Under the pieces are notes generated by a model. That model was not told the origin of the DNA, searched no databases, and worked only from the letters and a program-made list of their open reading frames with translations. This document shows positions 52,901 through 60,908 of a stretch of 64,000 nt of DNA, piece by piece. Within the stretch, counting starts at the first letter, position 1; each line of letters begins with the position of its first letter. The stretch covers positions 6,798,001 through 6,862,000 of the forward strand of contig NZ_WOXS01000002.1 of NCBI RefSeq assembly GCF_009852415.1, written 5' to 3'. The translations under genes and the position numbers were made by a program. Source of the DNA: Streptomyces sp. Tu 3180. GTDB taxonomy: Bacteria; Actinomycetota; Actinomycetes; Streptomycetales; Streptomycetaceae.

Positions 52901-53901
52901 AGGCCGGCTTCGAGGTGGCCCGGCAGCAGCTCCCGCTCGACGCCGGGAGCCCCGCCGTGACCCCCGTACCCCTGCGGAGCGTCCCGGCCCTGCGCCACGA
53001 GGACCGCGAGGAGGACGTCAGGATCACCGGCGAGGGCTTCTCGGTCACCGTCGACAGACGCAGCGGCACCCTCACCTCCTACGAGGCGGGCGGCACCCGC
53101 CTGATCACCTCCGGTCCCGTGCCCAACTTCTGGCGGGCGCCCACCGACAACGACAGGGGCAACGGCCAGCACGTCCGCAACCAGACCTGGCGCGACGCGG
53201 GCGCCCGGCGGGAGGTCACGGACGTCACCGTGCGGGCCCTCGGGGACCGGGCCGTCGAGATCGAGGTCGGCGGCACCCTGCCCACCACGGTGGAGTCGGC
53301 GTACACCACCACCTACACGGTGTTCGGCAACGGCGAGATCAAGGTCGACAACACCCTGCACCCGGGCGCCGCGAACCTGCCGTACATCCCGGAGGTCGGC
53401 ACGCTGCTGTTCCTGCCGCGCCGCCTGGACCGCCTGCACTACTACGGCCGCGGCCCCGAGGAGAACCACTGGGACCGCAACACCGGCACCGACGTGGGCC
53501 GTTACGCCTCGACCGTGGCCGGCCAGCGGACGCCCTACATCCGGCCGCAGGAGAACGGCAACAGGACCGACGTCCGCTGGGCCGCCCTGACCGACGGCGG
53601 CGGGCGCGGCCTGCTGGTGTCGGGCGAACCCCTCCTGGAGATCAACGCCTCGCACTTCACCCCGGAGGACCTGTCGGCCGGGGCCCGGCACGACTACCAG
53701 CTGACCCCGCGGGACGCGGTCGTCCTGCGGGTCAGCCACCGGCAGATGGGCGTCGGCGGCGACAACAGCTGGGGCGCGCACACCCACGACGAGTTCAAGC
53801 TCTTCGCCGACCGCGACTACGCCTACACCTACCGGCTGCGCCCGCTCACCGACGTGGCCGAGGCGACGGCGCTCTCCCGCCGGCCCACCGCGGGGGAGTG
53901 A
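49987..53901 (+). CDS. Secreted GH2 beta-galactosidase with LamG-like insertion
   Basis: A 1304-residue exported enzyme. ATG 49987 has AGGAAGG 8 bases upstream. A twin-arginine motif (VSRRRLLESG, residues 20-29) and hydrophobic stretch give a Tat signal. GH2 sugar-binding and sandwich domains follow (residues 60-400), then the TIM barrel with acid/base Glu520 in IWSLGNEAGGG and nucleophile Glu584 in VMIEYSHAMGNSNG. Residues about 632-815 are a concanavalin-like LamG domain inserted inside the barrel, between GGWIWDFADQSLYW and YGGDWGDNPNDGAF. The C-terminal region is the beta-galactosidase small chain (WRAPTDNDRGN, YGRGPEENHWDR). It should hydrolyse beta-galactosides outside the cell. LacZ without the insert is about 1020 residues. 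Confidence 0.95.
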   Translation: MPHPHVSPAGRSPQPGRPVVSRRRLLESGAAVLGALALSAPPAAAHAGGRRPAAGGAPEWNDFGVFRLGTQPPHTTLMPYADVRQALAGDRTRSPYRRSLDGTWKFAHADRPDDRDADFHRTDLDDSGWDTIPVPSVWQLHGHDFPIYLNITYPYWGPNGRGEEPQPPAAPTRYNPVGQYRRTFTVPRHWRGRRTFLHFEGVKSAHYVWINGELVGYDEDSFTPSEYDITEHLKPGTNQIAVEVYRYSDGDWLEDQDMIRLSGIFRSVYLYSTPDVHLRDFKLDTPLDDTYTDAELAVTASVRAYGGAGTGRYTVETQLYDARGHAVWSRPLRQTADLGTADAGADVTVRASKAVPGPGLWSAEHPNLYTAVLRLRDPAGEVIETLSHRVGFREFALKDGLMRINGKPVSFRGTNRHEMHPARGTALTREDLVEDITLIKRLNMNSVRTSHYPNNPLWYELADEYGLYLVDETNLETHGIRSEYPGDHPEWTEACVARAQNMVHRDKNHASVVIWSLGNEAGGGTAFRAMHDWIRSCDPTRVIQYEGDDRPGTSDIRSEMYESPARVEQRARDTADTRPYVMIEYSHAMGNSNGNFKKYWDVVRRHDVLQGGWIWDFADQSLYWPVPARILLTESGPAGLRGEILAPGGGFDPGRGLTGGTVFARHDSLDLTGSLTLEAWVTPDVTGYHQPILTKGDTQYALKQTGGNLEFFIHSGGQWITASWALPDDWTGREHHVAGVFDADAGTLTLYVDGAVRATRTTTRRPSSNTAPLALATDADAQTREFSGTVRRARVHARALTAAELASDDRGPGDDGVRFWFDAATAGVERKRSADRRFPAYGGDWGDNPNDGAFVADGVVTADRGHTGKAAEVKRVHQAIGAARTPGGGPGAVTLTNEYLFTHLHEFDGRWELVADGEVVRRGRLTRDQLDVAPLSGKDITLPVRLPGDPAPGTEYFLQLSFTTKESTQWAEAGFEVARQQLPLDAGSPAVTPVPLRSVPALRHEDREEDVRITGEGFSVTVDRRSGTLTSYEAGGTRLITSGPVPNFWRAPTDNDRGNGQHVRNQTWRDAGARREVTDVTVRALGDRAVEIEVGGTLPTTVESAYTTTYTVFGNGEIKVDNTLHPGAANLPYIPEVGTLLFLPRRLDRLHYYGRGPEENHWDRNTGTDVGRYASTVAGQRTPYIRPQENGNRTDVRWAALTDGGGRGLLVSGEPLLEINASHFTPEDLSAGARHDYQLTPRDAVVLRVSHRQMGVGGDNSWGAHTHDEFKLFADRDYAYTYRLRPLTDVAEATALSRRPTAGE

Positions 53902-53934
53902 ACGAAAGCGGTCCGCCGGCGGCGCCGCCGGGCC

Positions 53935-54297
53935 TCACCCGGCGGCGTCACTGATCCCCAGCCGCAGGTGCTCCACGTGGTACACGGCCTGGTCGAGCAG
54001 TTCGGCGACGTGGTGGTCGTGGAGCGCGTACACGACCGAGCGGCCGCGTCGTTCGCCCACCACCAGGCCCAGGTTGCGCAGCAGGCGCAGCTGGTGCGAG
54101 CAGGCCGACTGCTCCATGCCCACCTCGGCCGCCAGCTCCGTCGCGGGCAGCGGGCCCTCGCGCAGCCGGGCGAGGATCAGCAGGCGTGAGGGCGTGGACA
54201 GGGCCTGGAGCGTGGTGGCGACCTTCGCGACGTTGTCCGCGTCCAGGCGCACGCGCTCGGCGTCGTCCTGTGCGGCGGTGACGGCTCCATGACCCAT
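53935..54297 (-). CDS. ArsR/SmtB-family metal-responsive repressor
   Basis: A 120-residue winged-helix repressor of normal ArsR length. The helix-turn-helix is ATELAAEVGMEQSACSHQLRLLRNLG; the C-terminal helix has DHHVAELLDQAVYHVEHL, with Asp/His residues typical of alpha-5 metal sites that bind Zn, Co or Ni. Divergent from a P1B-4 ATPase gene, it most likely represses both genes and is released by metal. TAGGAT lies 6 bases before the ATG, indicating a leaderless mRNA. Confidence 0.93.
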   Translation of the reverse strand: MGHGAVTAAQDDAERVRLDADNVAKVATTLQALSTPSRLLILARLREGPLPATELAAEVGMEQSACSHQLRLLRNLGLVVGERRGRSVVYALHDHHVAELLDQAVYHVEHLRLGISDAAG

Positions 54298-54303
54298 GCG
54301 GAC

Positions 54304-54309
54304 ATCCTA
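54304..54309 (-). promoter_or_regulatory. -10 element of the ArsR gene (leaderless)
   Basis: TAGGAT on the minus strand ends 6 bases before the ATG at 54297, so transcription should begin at the start codon. The upstream -35 region lies inside the shared operator. Confidence 0.65.
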
Positions 54310-54315
54310 CTCATC

Positions 54316-54347
54316 ACACATGAACGAATGAATGACTCTTCATGTGT
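54316..54347. promoter_or_regulatory. ArsR operator in the divergent metal promoter
   Basis: ACACATGAA (54316-54324) and TTCATGTGT (54339-54347) are perfect inverted repeats separated by 14 AT-rich bases (CGAATGAATGACTC). They lie between the two divergent -10 elements and would cover both -35 regions. Confidence 0.75.
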
Positions 54348-54352
54348 TCCTG

Positions 54353-54358
54353 TATGGT
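54353..54358 (+). promoter_or_regulatory. -10 element of the metal ATPase gene (leaderless)
   Basis: TATGGT ends 6 bases before GTG 54365, which suggests a leaderless transcript. No good -35 is seen because that position is occupied by the ArsR palindrome. Confidence 0.55.
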
Positions 54359-54364
54359 GGCCGG

Positions 54365-56284
54365 GTGTCCGTGACTCTCACCCCCTCGTCCACGGCGTCC
54401 GCCGGCGTTCCCCCGGCGCGCCGCCGCACCCGTGTCCTCGCCCTGCCCGAAGCGCGGTGGGCGCTCACCGCGCTCGTGGCCTTCCTGGCCGGGCTCGCCG
54501 CGGATCTCGGCGGCGCGCCGCCCTGGGCCGGCGGCGTCCTGTACGCCGTCGCCTACGTGTCCGGCGGCTGGGAACCGGCCCTCGAGGGACTGCGCGCACT
54601 GCGCGCGAGGACCCTCGACGTCGACCTGCTGATGATCGTCGCCGCGCTGGGCGCCGCCGCGATCGGCCAGGTGCTCGACGGAGCCCTGCTCATCGTCATC
54701 TTCGCGACCTCCGGCGCGCTGGAGGCCCTGGCCACCGCCCGCACCGCGGACTCCGTGCGCGGCCTGCTCGACCTCGCGCCCACCACCGCGACCCGGCTGA
54801 CCGACGGCGGCGAGGAGACCGTGCCCACCGCCGAACTCGCCGTCGGCGACGTCCTGCTGGTCCGTCCGGGCGAGCGCATCGGCGCCGACGGCACGGTCCG
54901 GGACGGCGTCAGCGAGGCCGACCAGGCCACCATCACCGGCGAGTCGCTGCCGGTCGTCAAGCGTCCCGGCGACGAGGTCTTCGCCGGCACCCTCAACGGC
55001 ACCGGCGCCCTGCGCGTGCGGGTCGAGCGCGACCCGGCCGACTCGGTGATCGCCCGCATCGTGGCCCTGGTCGAGGAGGCCTCCCGCACCAAGGCGCCGA
55101 CCCAGCTCTTCATCGAGAAGATCGAACAGCGGTACGCGGTCGGCGTGGTCGCCGCCACCCTCGCGGTGTTCGGCGTGCCGCTCGCCTTCGGCGAGAACCT
55201 CACCGACGCCCTGCTGCGGGCGATGACCTTCATGATCGTCGCCTCGCCGTGCGCCGTCGTCCTCGCCACCATGCCGCCCCTGCTCTCCGCCATCGCCAAC
55301 GCCGGCCGGCACGGCGTCCTGGTCAAGTCGGCCGTCGCGATGGAACGCCTCGGGGAGATCGACACGGCGGCCCTCGACAAGACCGGCACCCTCACCGAAG
55401 GCACCCCCGAGGTGACGGCCGTGCGCCCGCTGCCCGGCTCCGGCCTCGACGAGGACGCCCTCCTCGCCCTGGCCGCCGCGGCCGAGCACCCCAGCGAGCA
55501 CCCGCTGGCCCGGGCCGTGGTGGCCGCGGCCCACGCCCGCGGCCTGTCCCTCGCCCCGGTCACGGACTTCACCGCCGCGCCCGGCCGGGGCATCACCGCC
55601 ACGGTCGCGGAACGGACGGTGACCGTCGGACGCGCGCAGACGGCGGAGGCGGCGGACGGCGAGACGGTCGTCCGCGTCACCCGCGACGGCGCCCCCGTGG
55701 GCACCCTCGCCCTGACCGACCGGCTCCGTCACGACGCCCCGGCCGCCGCCGCTGCCCTGACGTCCCTCACCGGCACCGCGCCCGTCCTCCTCACCGGCGA
55801 CAACGCGCACGCCGCCGCCCGCGTGGCCGGCGCGACCGGCCTCACCGACGTCCGCGCCGGCCTCCTGCCCGAGGACAAGGTGAACGCCGTACGGGACCTC
55901 CAGGCGACCGGCCGCAAGGTGCTGTTCGTCGGCGACGGCGTCAACGACGCGCCCGCCCTCGCCGCCGCCCACACCGGCGTCGCCATGGGCCGCGCGGGCT
56001 CCGACCTGGCCCTGGAGACGGCGGACGCGGTCGTCGTGCGCGACGAGCTCACGGCCGTCCCCGCGGTGGTGCGGCTGTCCCGCACCGCCCGCCGGCTGGT
56101 GCTGCAGAACCTCGTCATCGCGGGCACGGCCATCACCGGCCTCGTCCTGTGGGACCTCCTCGGCCACCTCCCGCTCCCGCTCGGCGTCGCCGGCCACGAG
56201 GGCTCGACGGTGCTGGTCGGCCTGAACGGACTGCGGCTGCTGCGCGAGTCGGCATGGCGATCCGGACAACCGCAGGACACATGA
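54365..56284 (+). CDS. P1B-4 heavy-metal-transporting ATPase (CtpD/CoaT-like)
   Basis: A 639-residue membrane pump; GTG 54365 chosen from the -10 position. It has no N-terminal metal-binding domain. The transmembrane metal motif is SPC (VASPCAVVLA, about residue 293) and the later HEGST (AGHEGSTVLVG), which together define subgroup P1B-4 (Co, also Fe, Zn or Ni export). Catalytic domains are intact: TITGES actuator loop, phospho-acceptor Asp338 in DKTGTLTEG, SEHPLA, TGDNAHAA and GDGVNDAPALA. It would export excess divalent metal under control of the divergent ArsR protein. Confidence 0.94.
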   Translation: MSVTLTPSSTASAGVPPARRRTRVLALPEARWALTALVAFLAGLAADLGGAPPWAGGVLYAVAYVSGGWEPALEGLRALRARTLDVDLLMIVAALGAAAIGQVLDGALLIVIFATSGALEALATARTADSVRGLLDLAPTTATRLTDGGEETVPTAELAVGDVLLVRPGERIGADGTVRDGVSEADQATITGESLPVVKRPGDEVFAGTLNGTGALRVRVERDPADSVIARIVALVEEASRTKAPTQLFIEKIEQRYAVGVVAATLAVFGVPLAFGENLTDALLRAMTFMIVASPCAVVLATMPPLLSAIANAGRHGVLVKSAVAMERLGEIDTAALDKTGTLTEGTPEVTAVRPLPGSGLDEDALLALAAAAEHPSEHPLARAVVAAAHARGLSLAPVTDFTAAPGRGITATVAERTVTVGRAQTAEAADGETVVRVTRDGAPVGTLALTDRLRHDAPAAAAALTSLTGTAPVLLTGDNAHAAARVAGATGLTDVRAGLLPEDKVNAVRDLQATGRKVLFVGDGVNDAPALAAAHTGVAMGRAGSDLALETADAVVVRDELTAVPAVVRLSRTARRLVLQNLVIAGTAITGLVLWDLLGHLPLPLGVAGHEGSTVLVGLNGLRLLRESAWRSGQPQDT

Positions 56285-56339
56285 GGTCGATGTCGGATTA
56301 CTGCCAGACCGGCGGCGTCCCGTCCCCGATCCTTGAGGC

Positions 56340-57818
56340 ATGCAGAAGGGGATGCACACCGACACGGAGCGCTGCGTGCGCGCCGTGCAGTCCAAGGACG
56401 CGCGGTTCGACGGCTGGTTCTTCACCGCCGTCCTGACCACCGGCGTCTACTGCCGGCCCAGCTGCCCGGTGGTGCCGCCGAAGCCGGAGAACATGGTCTT
56501 CCACCCGAGCGCGGCGGCCTGCCAGCAGGCCGGGTTCCGGGCCTGCAAGCGGTGCAGGCCCGACACCAGCCCCGGCTCACCGGAGTGGAACCACCGCGCC
56601 GACCTCGTGGCCCGCGCCATGCGGCTGATCGCCGACGGGGTGGTGGACCGCGAGGGCGTACCCGGCCTCGCCGCCCGGCTCGGCTACAGCACCCGGCAGA
56701 TCGAACGCCAGCTGCTCGCCGAGCTGGGCGCGGGCCCCCTCGCGCTCGCCCGCGCCCAGCGCGCCCAGACCGCGCGGCTGCTCATCGAGACGACGGCGCT
56801 CCCCATGGCCCAGATCGCCTTCGCGGCCGGCTTCTCCTCCATCCGCACCTTCAACGACACGGTGCGCGAGGTCTTCGCCCTCTCCCCGAGCGACCTGCGC
56901 GCCCGGGCACCGAAGAACCCCCACCGCACCCCCGGCGCGCTGTCGCTCCGCCTGCCGTTCCGCGCACCGCTCAACCCCGACAACCTCTTCGGCCACCTCG
57001 CCGCGACCGCCGTGCCCGGGGTGGAGGAGTGGCGGGACGGCGCCTACCGGCGCACCCTGCGGCTGCCCTACGGCCACGGCATCGTGGCCCTCGCCCCGCG
57101 GCCCGACCACATCGCCTGCCGCCTCACCCTCAGCGACCTGCGCGACCTGCCCGTCGCCATCAGCCGCTGCCGCCGCCTGCTCGACCTGGACGCGGACCCG
57201 GTCGCGGTCGACGACCAGCTGCGCGCGGACCCGGTGCTCGCGCCCCTGGTCGACAAGGCACCCGGCCGCCGCGTCCCGCGCACGGTCGACGAGGAGGAGT
57301 TCGCCGTACGGGCCGTCCTGGGCCAGCAGGTCTCCACGGCCGCCGCCCGCACCCACGCGGCCCGCCTGGTCACCGCGCACGGCGAGTCCGTGGACGACCC
57401 CGAGGGCGGACTCACCCACCTCTTCCCGTCCCCCGGGGCACTGGCCGCCGTGGACCCCGAGACCCTGGCCATGCCCCGCACCCGCCGCACGACCTTCACC
57501 ACCCTGGTCCGCCGGCTGGCCGAGGGAGAGCTCCACCTGGGCATGGAGAGCGACTGGCCGCAGACCCGCGAGCGGCTCCTCGCCCTGCCCGGCTTCGGCC
57601 CCTGGACGGCCGACGTCATCGCCATGCGCGCCCTGGGCGATCCCGACGCCTTCCTCCCCACCGACCTCGGCATCCGCCGCGCCGCCCGGGAACTGGGCCT
57701 GCCGTCCACCCCGGCCGCGCTCACCGCCCGCGCCGCGGCCTGGCGGCCCTGGCGGGCGTACGCGGTCCAGTACCTGTGGGCGACGGACAGCCACCCGATC
57801 AACTTCCTGCCGGTGTGA
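56340..57818 (+). CDS. Ada-AlkA fusion: alkylation-response regulator and 3-methyladenine glycosylase
   Basis: A 492-residue three-part protein. Residues 10-80 are the Ada zinc domain with Cys38, Cys42 (YCRPSCPV) and ACKRCRPD; Cys38 is the methyl-phosphotriester acceptor. Residues 85-190 are an AraC-type helix-turn-helix (VPGLAARLGYSTRQIERQL, IAFAAGFSSIRTFND). Residues 200-492 are AlkA: an N-terminal beta domain, then the helix-hairpin-helix LPGFGPWTADVIAMRALG and catalytic Asp in FLPTDLGIRRAA. It senses methylated DNA, activates repair genes and excises 3-methyladenine. ATG 56340 or 56352 may be used; neither has a strong ribosome site. The ogt gene follows 34 bp later. Confidence 0.93.
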   Translation: MQKGMHTDTERCVRAVQSKDARFDGWFFTAVLTTGVYCRPSCPVVPPKPENMVFHPSAAACQQAGFRACKRCRPDTSPGSPEWNHRADLVARAMRLIADGVVDREGVPGLAARLGYSTRQIERQLLAELGAGPLALARAQRAQTARLLIETTALPMAQIAFAAGFSSIRTFNDTVREVFALSPSDLRARAPKNPHRTPGALSLRLPFRAPLNPDNLFGHLAATAVPGVEEWRDGAYRRTLRLPYGHGIVALAPRPDHIACRLTLSDLRDLPVAISRCRRLLDLDADPVAVDDQLRADPVLAPLVDKAPGRRVPRTVDEEEFAVRAVLGQQVSTAAARTHAARLVTAHGESVDDPEGGLTHLFPSPGALAAVDPETLAMPRTRRTTFTTLVRRLAEGELHLGMESDWPQTRERLLALPGFGPWTADVIAMRALGDPDAFLPTDLGIRRAARELGLPSTPAALTARAAAWRPWRAYAVQYLWATDSHPINFLPV

Positions 57819-57852
57819 GGACACCCGTGGGAGAGACGGAGAGCCGCAGCCG

Positions 57853-58335
57853 ATGAGACAGCACACCGTGACCGACAGCCCCTACGGCCCGCTGACGCTC
57901 GTCGCCGACGACGGCGTCCTGTGCGGCCTCTACATGACCGACCAGCGCCACCGCCCCCCGCAGGAGACCTTCGGCGACCGGGACGGCACGCCCTTCGCGG
58001 AGGCGGAGGAACAGCTGGCGGCGTACTTCGCGGGCGAGCTGAAGGAGTTCACCCTCGAGCTGCGCCTGCACGGCACCCCGTTCCAGCGCCGCGTCTGGGA
58101 CGCGCTGACCCGCATCCCCTACGGCGAGACCCGCTCCTACGGCCGGCTCGCCGACGCCCTCGGCAATCCCAGGGCCTCCCGCGCGGTCGGCCTCGCCAAC
58201 GGCCGCAACCCGATCGGCATCATCGTCCCCTGCCACCGCGTCGTCGGCGCGACCGGCGGCCTCACCGGCTACGGCGGCGGCCTGGACCGCAAGCGGCGCC
58301 TGCTGGACTTCGAACGGGGGACGGCCCTGTTCTAG
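57853..58335 (+). CDS. ogt: Methylated-DNA--protein-cysteine methyltransferase (Ogt/AdaB)
   Basis: A 160-residue O6-alkylguanine-DNA alkyltransferase of normal length. The acceptor Cys127 is in IIVPCHRVVG; RIPYGETRSYGRLA is the DNA-recognition helix with the Arg finger and RAVGLANGRNP contacts the flipped base. It removes O6-alkyl groups from guanine irreversibly. It lies in the same direction just after the Ada-AlkA gene, so both are likely induced by alkylation. Its last codon overlaps the convergent sirtuin gene by 4 bp. Confidence 0.95.
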   Translation: MRQHTVTDSPYGPLTLVADDGVLCGLYMTDQRHRPPQETFGDRDGTPFAEAEEQLAAYFAGELKEFTLELRLHGTPFQRRVWDALTRIPYGETRSYGRLADALGNPRASRAVGLANGRNPIGIIVPCHRVVGATGGLTGYGGGLDRKRRLLDFERGTALF

Positions 58336-59066
58336 CGGCCCGAGCCGGCGATCCGGCGCAGCAGTCCGGGCAGGGCCGTGCCGATCGGCTCGCGGACGAC
58401 CTCGTCGGCGCGGTCGTCGTACGGTGTCGGCTCGGCGTTGACGATGATCAGCCGGGCGCCGTGGTCGGCGGCGACGCCCGCGAGCCCGGCGGCGGGGTGG
58501 ACCTGGAGGCTGGTGCCGACGGCGACGAAGACGGTGCAGGCCTTGCTGACGGCCAGCGCCTCGCCGAGCACCACGGGGTCCAGCCGCTCGCCGAACATCA
58601 CCGTCGCCGCCTTGAGGACGCCGCCGCAGTCCCGGCACGGCGGGTCCTCCTCGCCGGCCTCGACGCGGGCGAGGGCGTCCTCCATCGGACTGCGGGCGTG
58701 GCACCTCGTGCACACCACCTCGCGTGCCGTGCCGTGCAGTTCGAGCACCTTGCGGGCCGGCATCCCGGCGAGCTGGTGCAGCCCGTCCACGTTCTGCGTG
58801 ATCACCCGCACCGGCACCCCGGACCGCTCCAGCTCGGCCACGGCCCGGTGCGCGGCGTTCGGCTCCGCCCGCAGGGCCTGGTTCCCCCGCCTCATCCGCC
58901 AGGAGCGGCGGCGGATCTCCGGGTCGCCCATGTAGTACTCGTACGTCACGAGCTTCTCGGCCCCGGGATCGCGGCGCCACAGTCCGTTCGGCCCGCGGTA
59001 GTCCGGGATGCCGGAGTCCGTGCTGACACCGGCGCCGCTGAGGAGGGCGACGAGGGGCTTGCTCAT
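58332..59066 (-). CDS. cobB: SIR2-family NAD-dependent protein deacylase (sirtuin)
   Basis: A 244-residue sirtuin. GAGVSTDSGIPDYRG binds NAD, TQNVDGLHQLAG follows, the catalytic His is in LELHGTAREVVC, and four Cys (CTRC, CRDC) hold zinc. VGTSLQVHPAAG and NAEPTPYDD complete the fold. The actinobacterial group deacetylates acetyl-CoA synthetase and other proteins, giving O-acetyl-ADP-ribose, a substrate for the macrodomain protein encoded 9 kb upstream. Two further NAD/ADP-ribose-related genes follow on the same strand upstream. Confidence 0.95.
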   Translation of the reverse strand: MSKPLVALLSGAGVSTDSGIPDYRGPNGLWRRDPGAEKLVTYEYYMGDPEIRRRSWRMRRGNQALRAEPNAAHRAVAELERSGVPVRVITQNVDGLHQLAGMPARKVLELHGTAREVVCTRCHARSPMEDALARVEAGEEDPPCRDCGGVLKAATVMFGERLDPVVLGEALAVSKACTVFVAVGTSLQVHPAAGLAGVAADHGARLIIVNAEPTPYDDRADEVVREPIGTALPGLLRRIAGSGR

Positions 59067-59144
59067 GCGGCCGAGGGTAGGCCGCCGGACACCGGTCCGG
59101 CGAGCGGATATCGGCCGGGACCGGCCCGGACCCGGGGCGCCGGG

Positions 59145-59648
59145 TCAGTGCACCCGGTGCCCGTCCTCCAGCTCCGCGGTGCCCGAGCCGTCGGCGAGGA
59201 CGTCCAGCGCGGCCGACACCCGGCGGCCCAGGGAGCCCCGGAGGTACCCGGTCAGCTCCTCGCGCGGCACCAGCCGCCAGGACAGCAGCTCCGACTCCTG
59301 CAGCCGGATCGCCCCGAGGTCGTCCTCGCCGAGCACCCCGCCGTCGTACAGGTACGCCACCAGCGGCGGCCGCCCCGGGCCCCGCACCCAGTCCACGGCC
59401 AGCAGCCGGCCCGGCTCCCGGTCCAGCCCGATCTCCTCGGCCGTCTCGCGCCGCGCCCCCTCGCGCGGGCTCTCCCCGTCGTCCGACTCGACCGTGCCGC
59501 CGGGCAGCGCCCACCCCTCCCGGTAGTTCGGCTCGACGAGCAGCACCCGCCCCTGGGCGTCCCGGAAGAGCACGGCGGCCCCGGCGAGGACCCGGGGGAG
59601 AGAGGCGAGGTAGGCGGCGAAGTCCTGGTTGTCCTGGGTGGTGGTCAT
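59145..59648 (-). CDS. NUDIX hydrolase
   Basis: A 167-residue NUDIX protein. The box is present as GGTVESDDGES plus RRETAEEIGLD with correct spacing. ATG 59648 is chosen because TACCCT (59655-59660) ends 6 bases before it, a leaderless arrangement. Substrates of the family include ADP-ribose, NADH, nucleotide sugars and oxidised nucleotides. Its place between a sirtuin and an ADP-ribosylglycohydrolase makes ADP-ribose a candidate, but this is inference. Confidence 0.9.
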   Translation of the reverse strand: MTTTQDNQDFAAYLASLPRVLAGAAVLFRDAQGRVLLVEPNYREGWALPGGTVESDDGESPREGARRETAEEIGLDREPGRLLAVDWVRGPGRPPLVAYLYDGGVLGEDDLGAIRLQESELLSWRLVPREELTGYLRGSLGRRVSAALDVLADGSGTAELEDGHRVH

Positions 59649-59654
59649 GAGGGG

Positions 59655-59660
59655 AGGGTA
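59655..59660 (-). promoter_or_regulatory. -10 element of the NUDIX gene (leaderless)
   Basis: TACCCT on the minus strand lies 6 bases before ATG 59648, with no ribosome site present, so transcription should begin at or next to the start codon. Confidence 0.55.
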
Positions 59661-59828
59661 ACGGCGGCGCCGGGCACCGCCGCGGGGGACGGCGGCCGGC
59701 CCGCGGGGCGCACGGCGGCACGCGCCGTCCCGTGACCGGCACCGAGGGCGCACGCGCCGGTGGCACGCCGGACGCGTCAGCGGCGCAGGACCCGCCTCCC
59801 CGGCGCCCGGCCGCGGGGCCGGGCCGGG

Positions 59829-60902
59829 TCAGGTCCGCGTCCGCGCCAGCCTCAGGGTGCGCTCCGCCAGCTCGCTGATCCGTATCCCGTCGAAGCCGAA
59901 GACCGCGCTGCGCACCGTGTCCTCCAGGGGGTCCTTCCACTGTCCCGGGACGGCCGGGGCGCCGCACAGCACGCCCGCCACCGAGCCCGCCGTCGCCCCG
60001 TTGGAGTCGGTGTCCAGGCCGCCGCGCACGGTCAGGGCGATGGTTCGGGTGAAGTCGCCGTCGCCGTACAGCAGCCCGGCGGTGAGCACGGCGGCGTTCG
60101 GGACCGTGTGGATCCAGCCGAGGCCCGCGGTCTCCTCCGTGAGGGTCGTGAGCGTGTCCTCCCAGGCCAGCCCGCTGTCGTGCAGGGAGGCGACCCGGCG
60201 TACGGTGCGGGCCAGGCGGCTGCTCGCCGGGATCACCGTCAGCGCCTCGTCCACCGCGTGCCGCACCGTGGGCGCCGTGAACGCCGCCGAGACCAGCGCG
60301 GCCGCCCACATCGCGCCGTACACGCCGTTCCCCGTGTGCGACAGCACCGCGTCCCTGCGGGCCAGCGAGGCGGCGCGGCCCGGGGCGCCCGGCGAGGTCC
60401 AGCCGTGGATGTCGGCCCGGATCAGGGCGCCGATCCACTCCTGGTAGGGGTTGTCGTAGGTGGCCGTGAGCGGCGGCCTGAGACCGTTCGCGAGGTTCCG
60501 GTACGCCGCCCGCTCCGCCGTGAAGGTCTGCAGGTACGGCAGCCGCAGCAGCCACAGGTCGCCCACCTGCTCGGTGCTGAAGCCGAAGCCGTGGGTCTCC
60601 AGCAGGTCCAGGCCGAGGATCGCGTAGTCGATGTCGTCGTCGCGGCAGCTGCCGCGGATGCGGCCCCGGACGCAGGCGCGCCACTCGGGGCGCAGCTCGA
60701 GGCCCTCGCTCTCGCTCAGCGGCTCGGGGAGGTAGTCGGTGAGGGGCAGGGCGTCCGCCCGCCGCAGATAGCGGTCGATGCGCTCGCGCGTCCACACCTC
60801 GCCCTGCTCCACCGGCTTGCCGAGCATGTTGCCCGCGATCCGGCCGATCCAGCCCCCGAGGATGCGGTCGGCCAGTCGCGACTCCGTGCCCACAGCGGTC
60901 AT
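59829..60902 (-). CDS. ADP-ribosylglycohydrolase family protein
   Basis: A 357-residue all-helical protein of the DraG/ARH fold. GGWIGRIAGNMLGKPVE opens the domain, CRDDDIDYAILGLDLLE holds the first acidic metal cluster, and RGGLDTDSNGATAGSVAGVLCGA the second. Members hydrolyse ADP-ribose from modified proteins or nucleosides using two Mg ions. The DraG GDTD motif appears as LDTDSNGATAG. TAGACC 6 bases before the ATG suggests leaderless transcription. It is upstream of the NUDIX and sirtuin genes on the same strand. Confidence 0.92.
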   Translation of the reverse strand: MTAVGTESRLADRILGGWIGRIAGNMLGKPVEQGEVWTRERIDRYLRRADALPLTDYLPEPLSESEGLELRPEWRACVRGRIRGSCRDDDIDYAILGLDLLETHGFGFSTEQVGDLWLLRLPYLQTFTAERAAYRNLANGLRPPLTATYDNPYQEWIGALIRADIHGWTSPGAPGRAASLARRDAVLSHTGNGVYGAMWAAALVSAAFTAPTVRHAVDEALTVIPASSRLARTVRRVASLHDSGLAWEDTLTTLTEETAGLGWIHTVPNAAVLTAGLLYGDGDFTRTIALTVRGGLDTDSNGATAGSVAGVLCGAPAVPGQWKDPLEDTVRSAVFGFDGIRISELAERTLRLARTRT

Positions 60903-60908
60903 GGATCC

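Noticed and set aside
49813..53787. A 1324-codon minus-strand frame opposite the beta-galactosidase gene
   Set aside because: Antisense shadow of a strongly coding gene; Val/Gly/Asp-rich composition with no motif.
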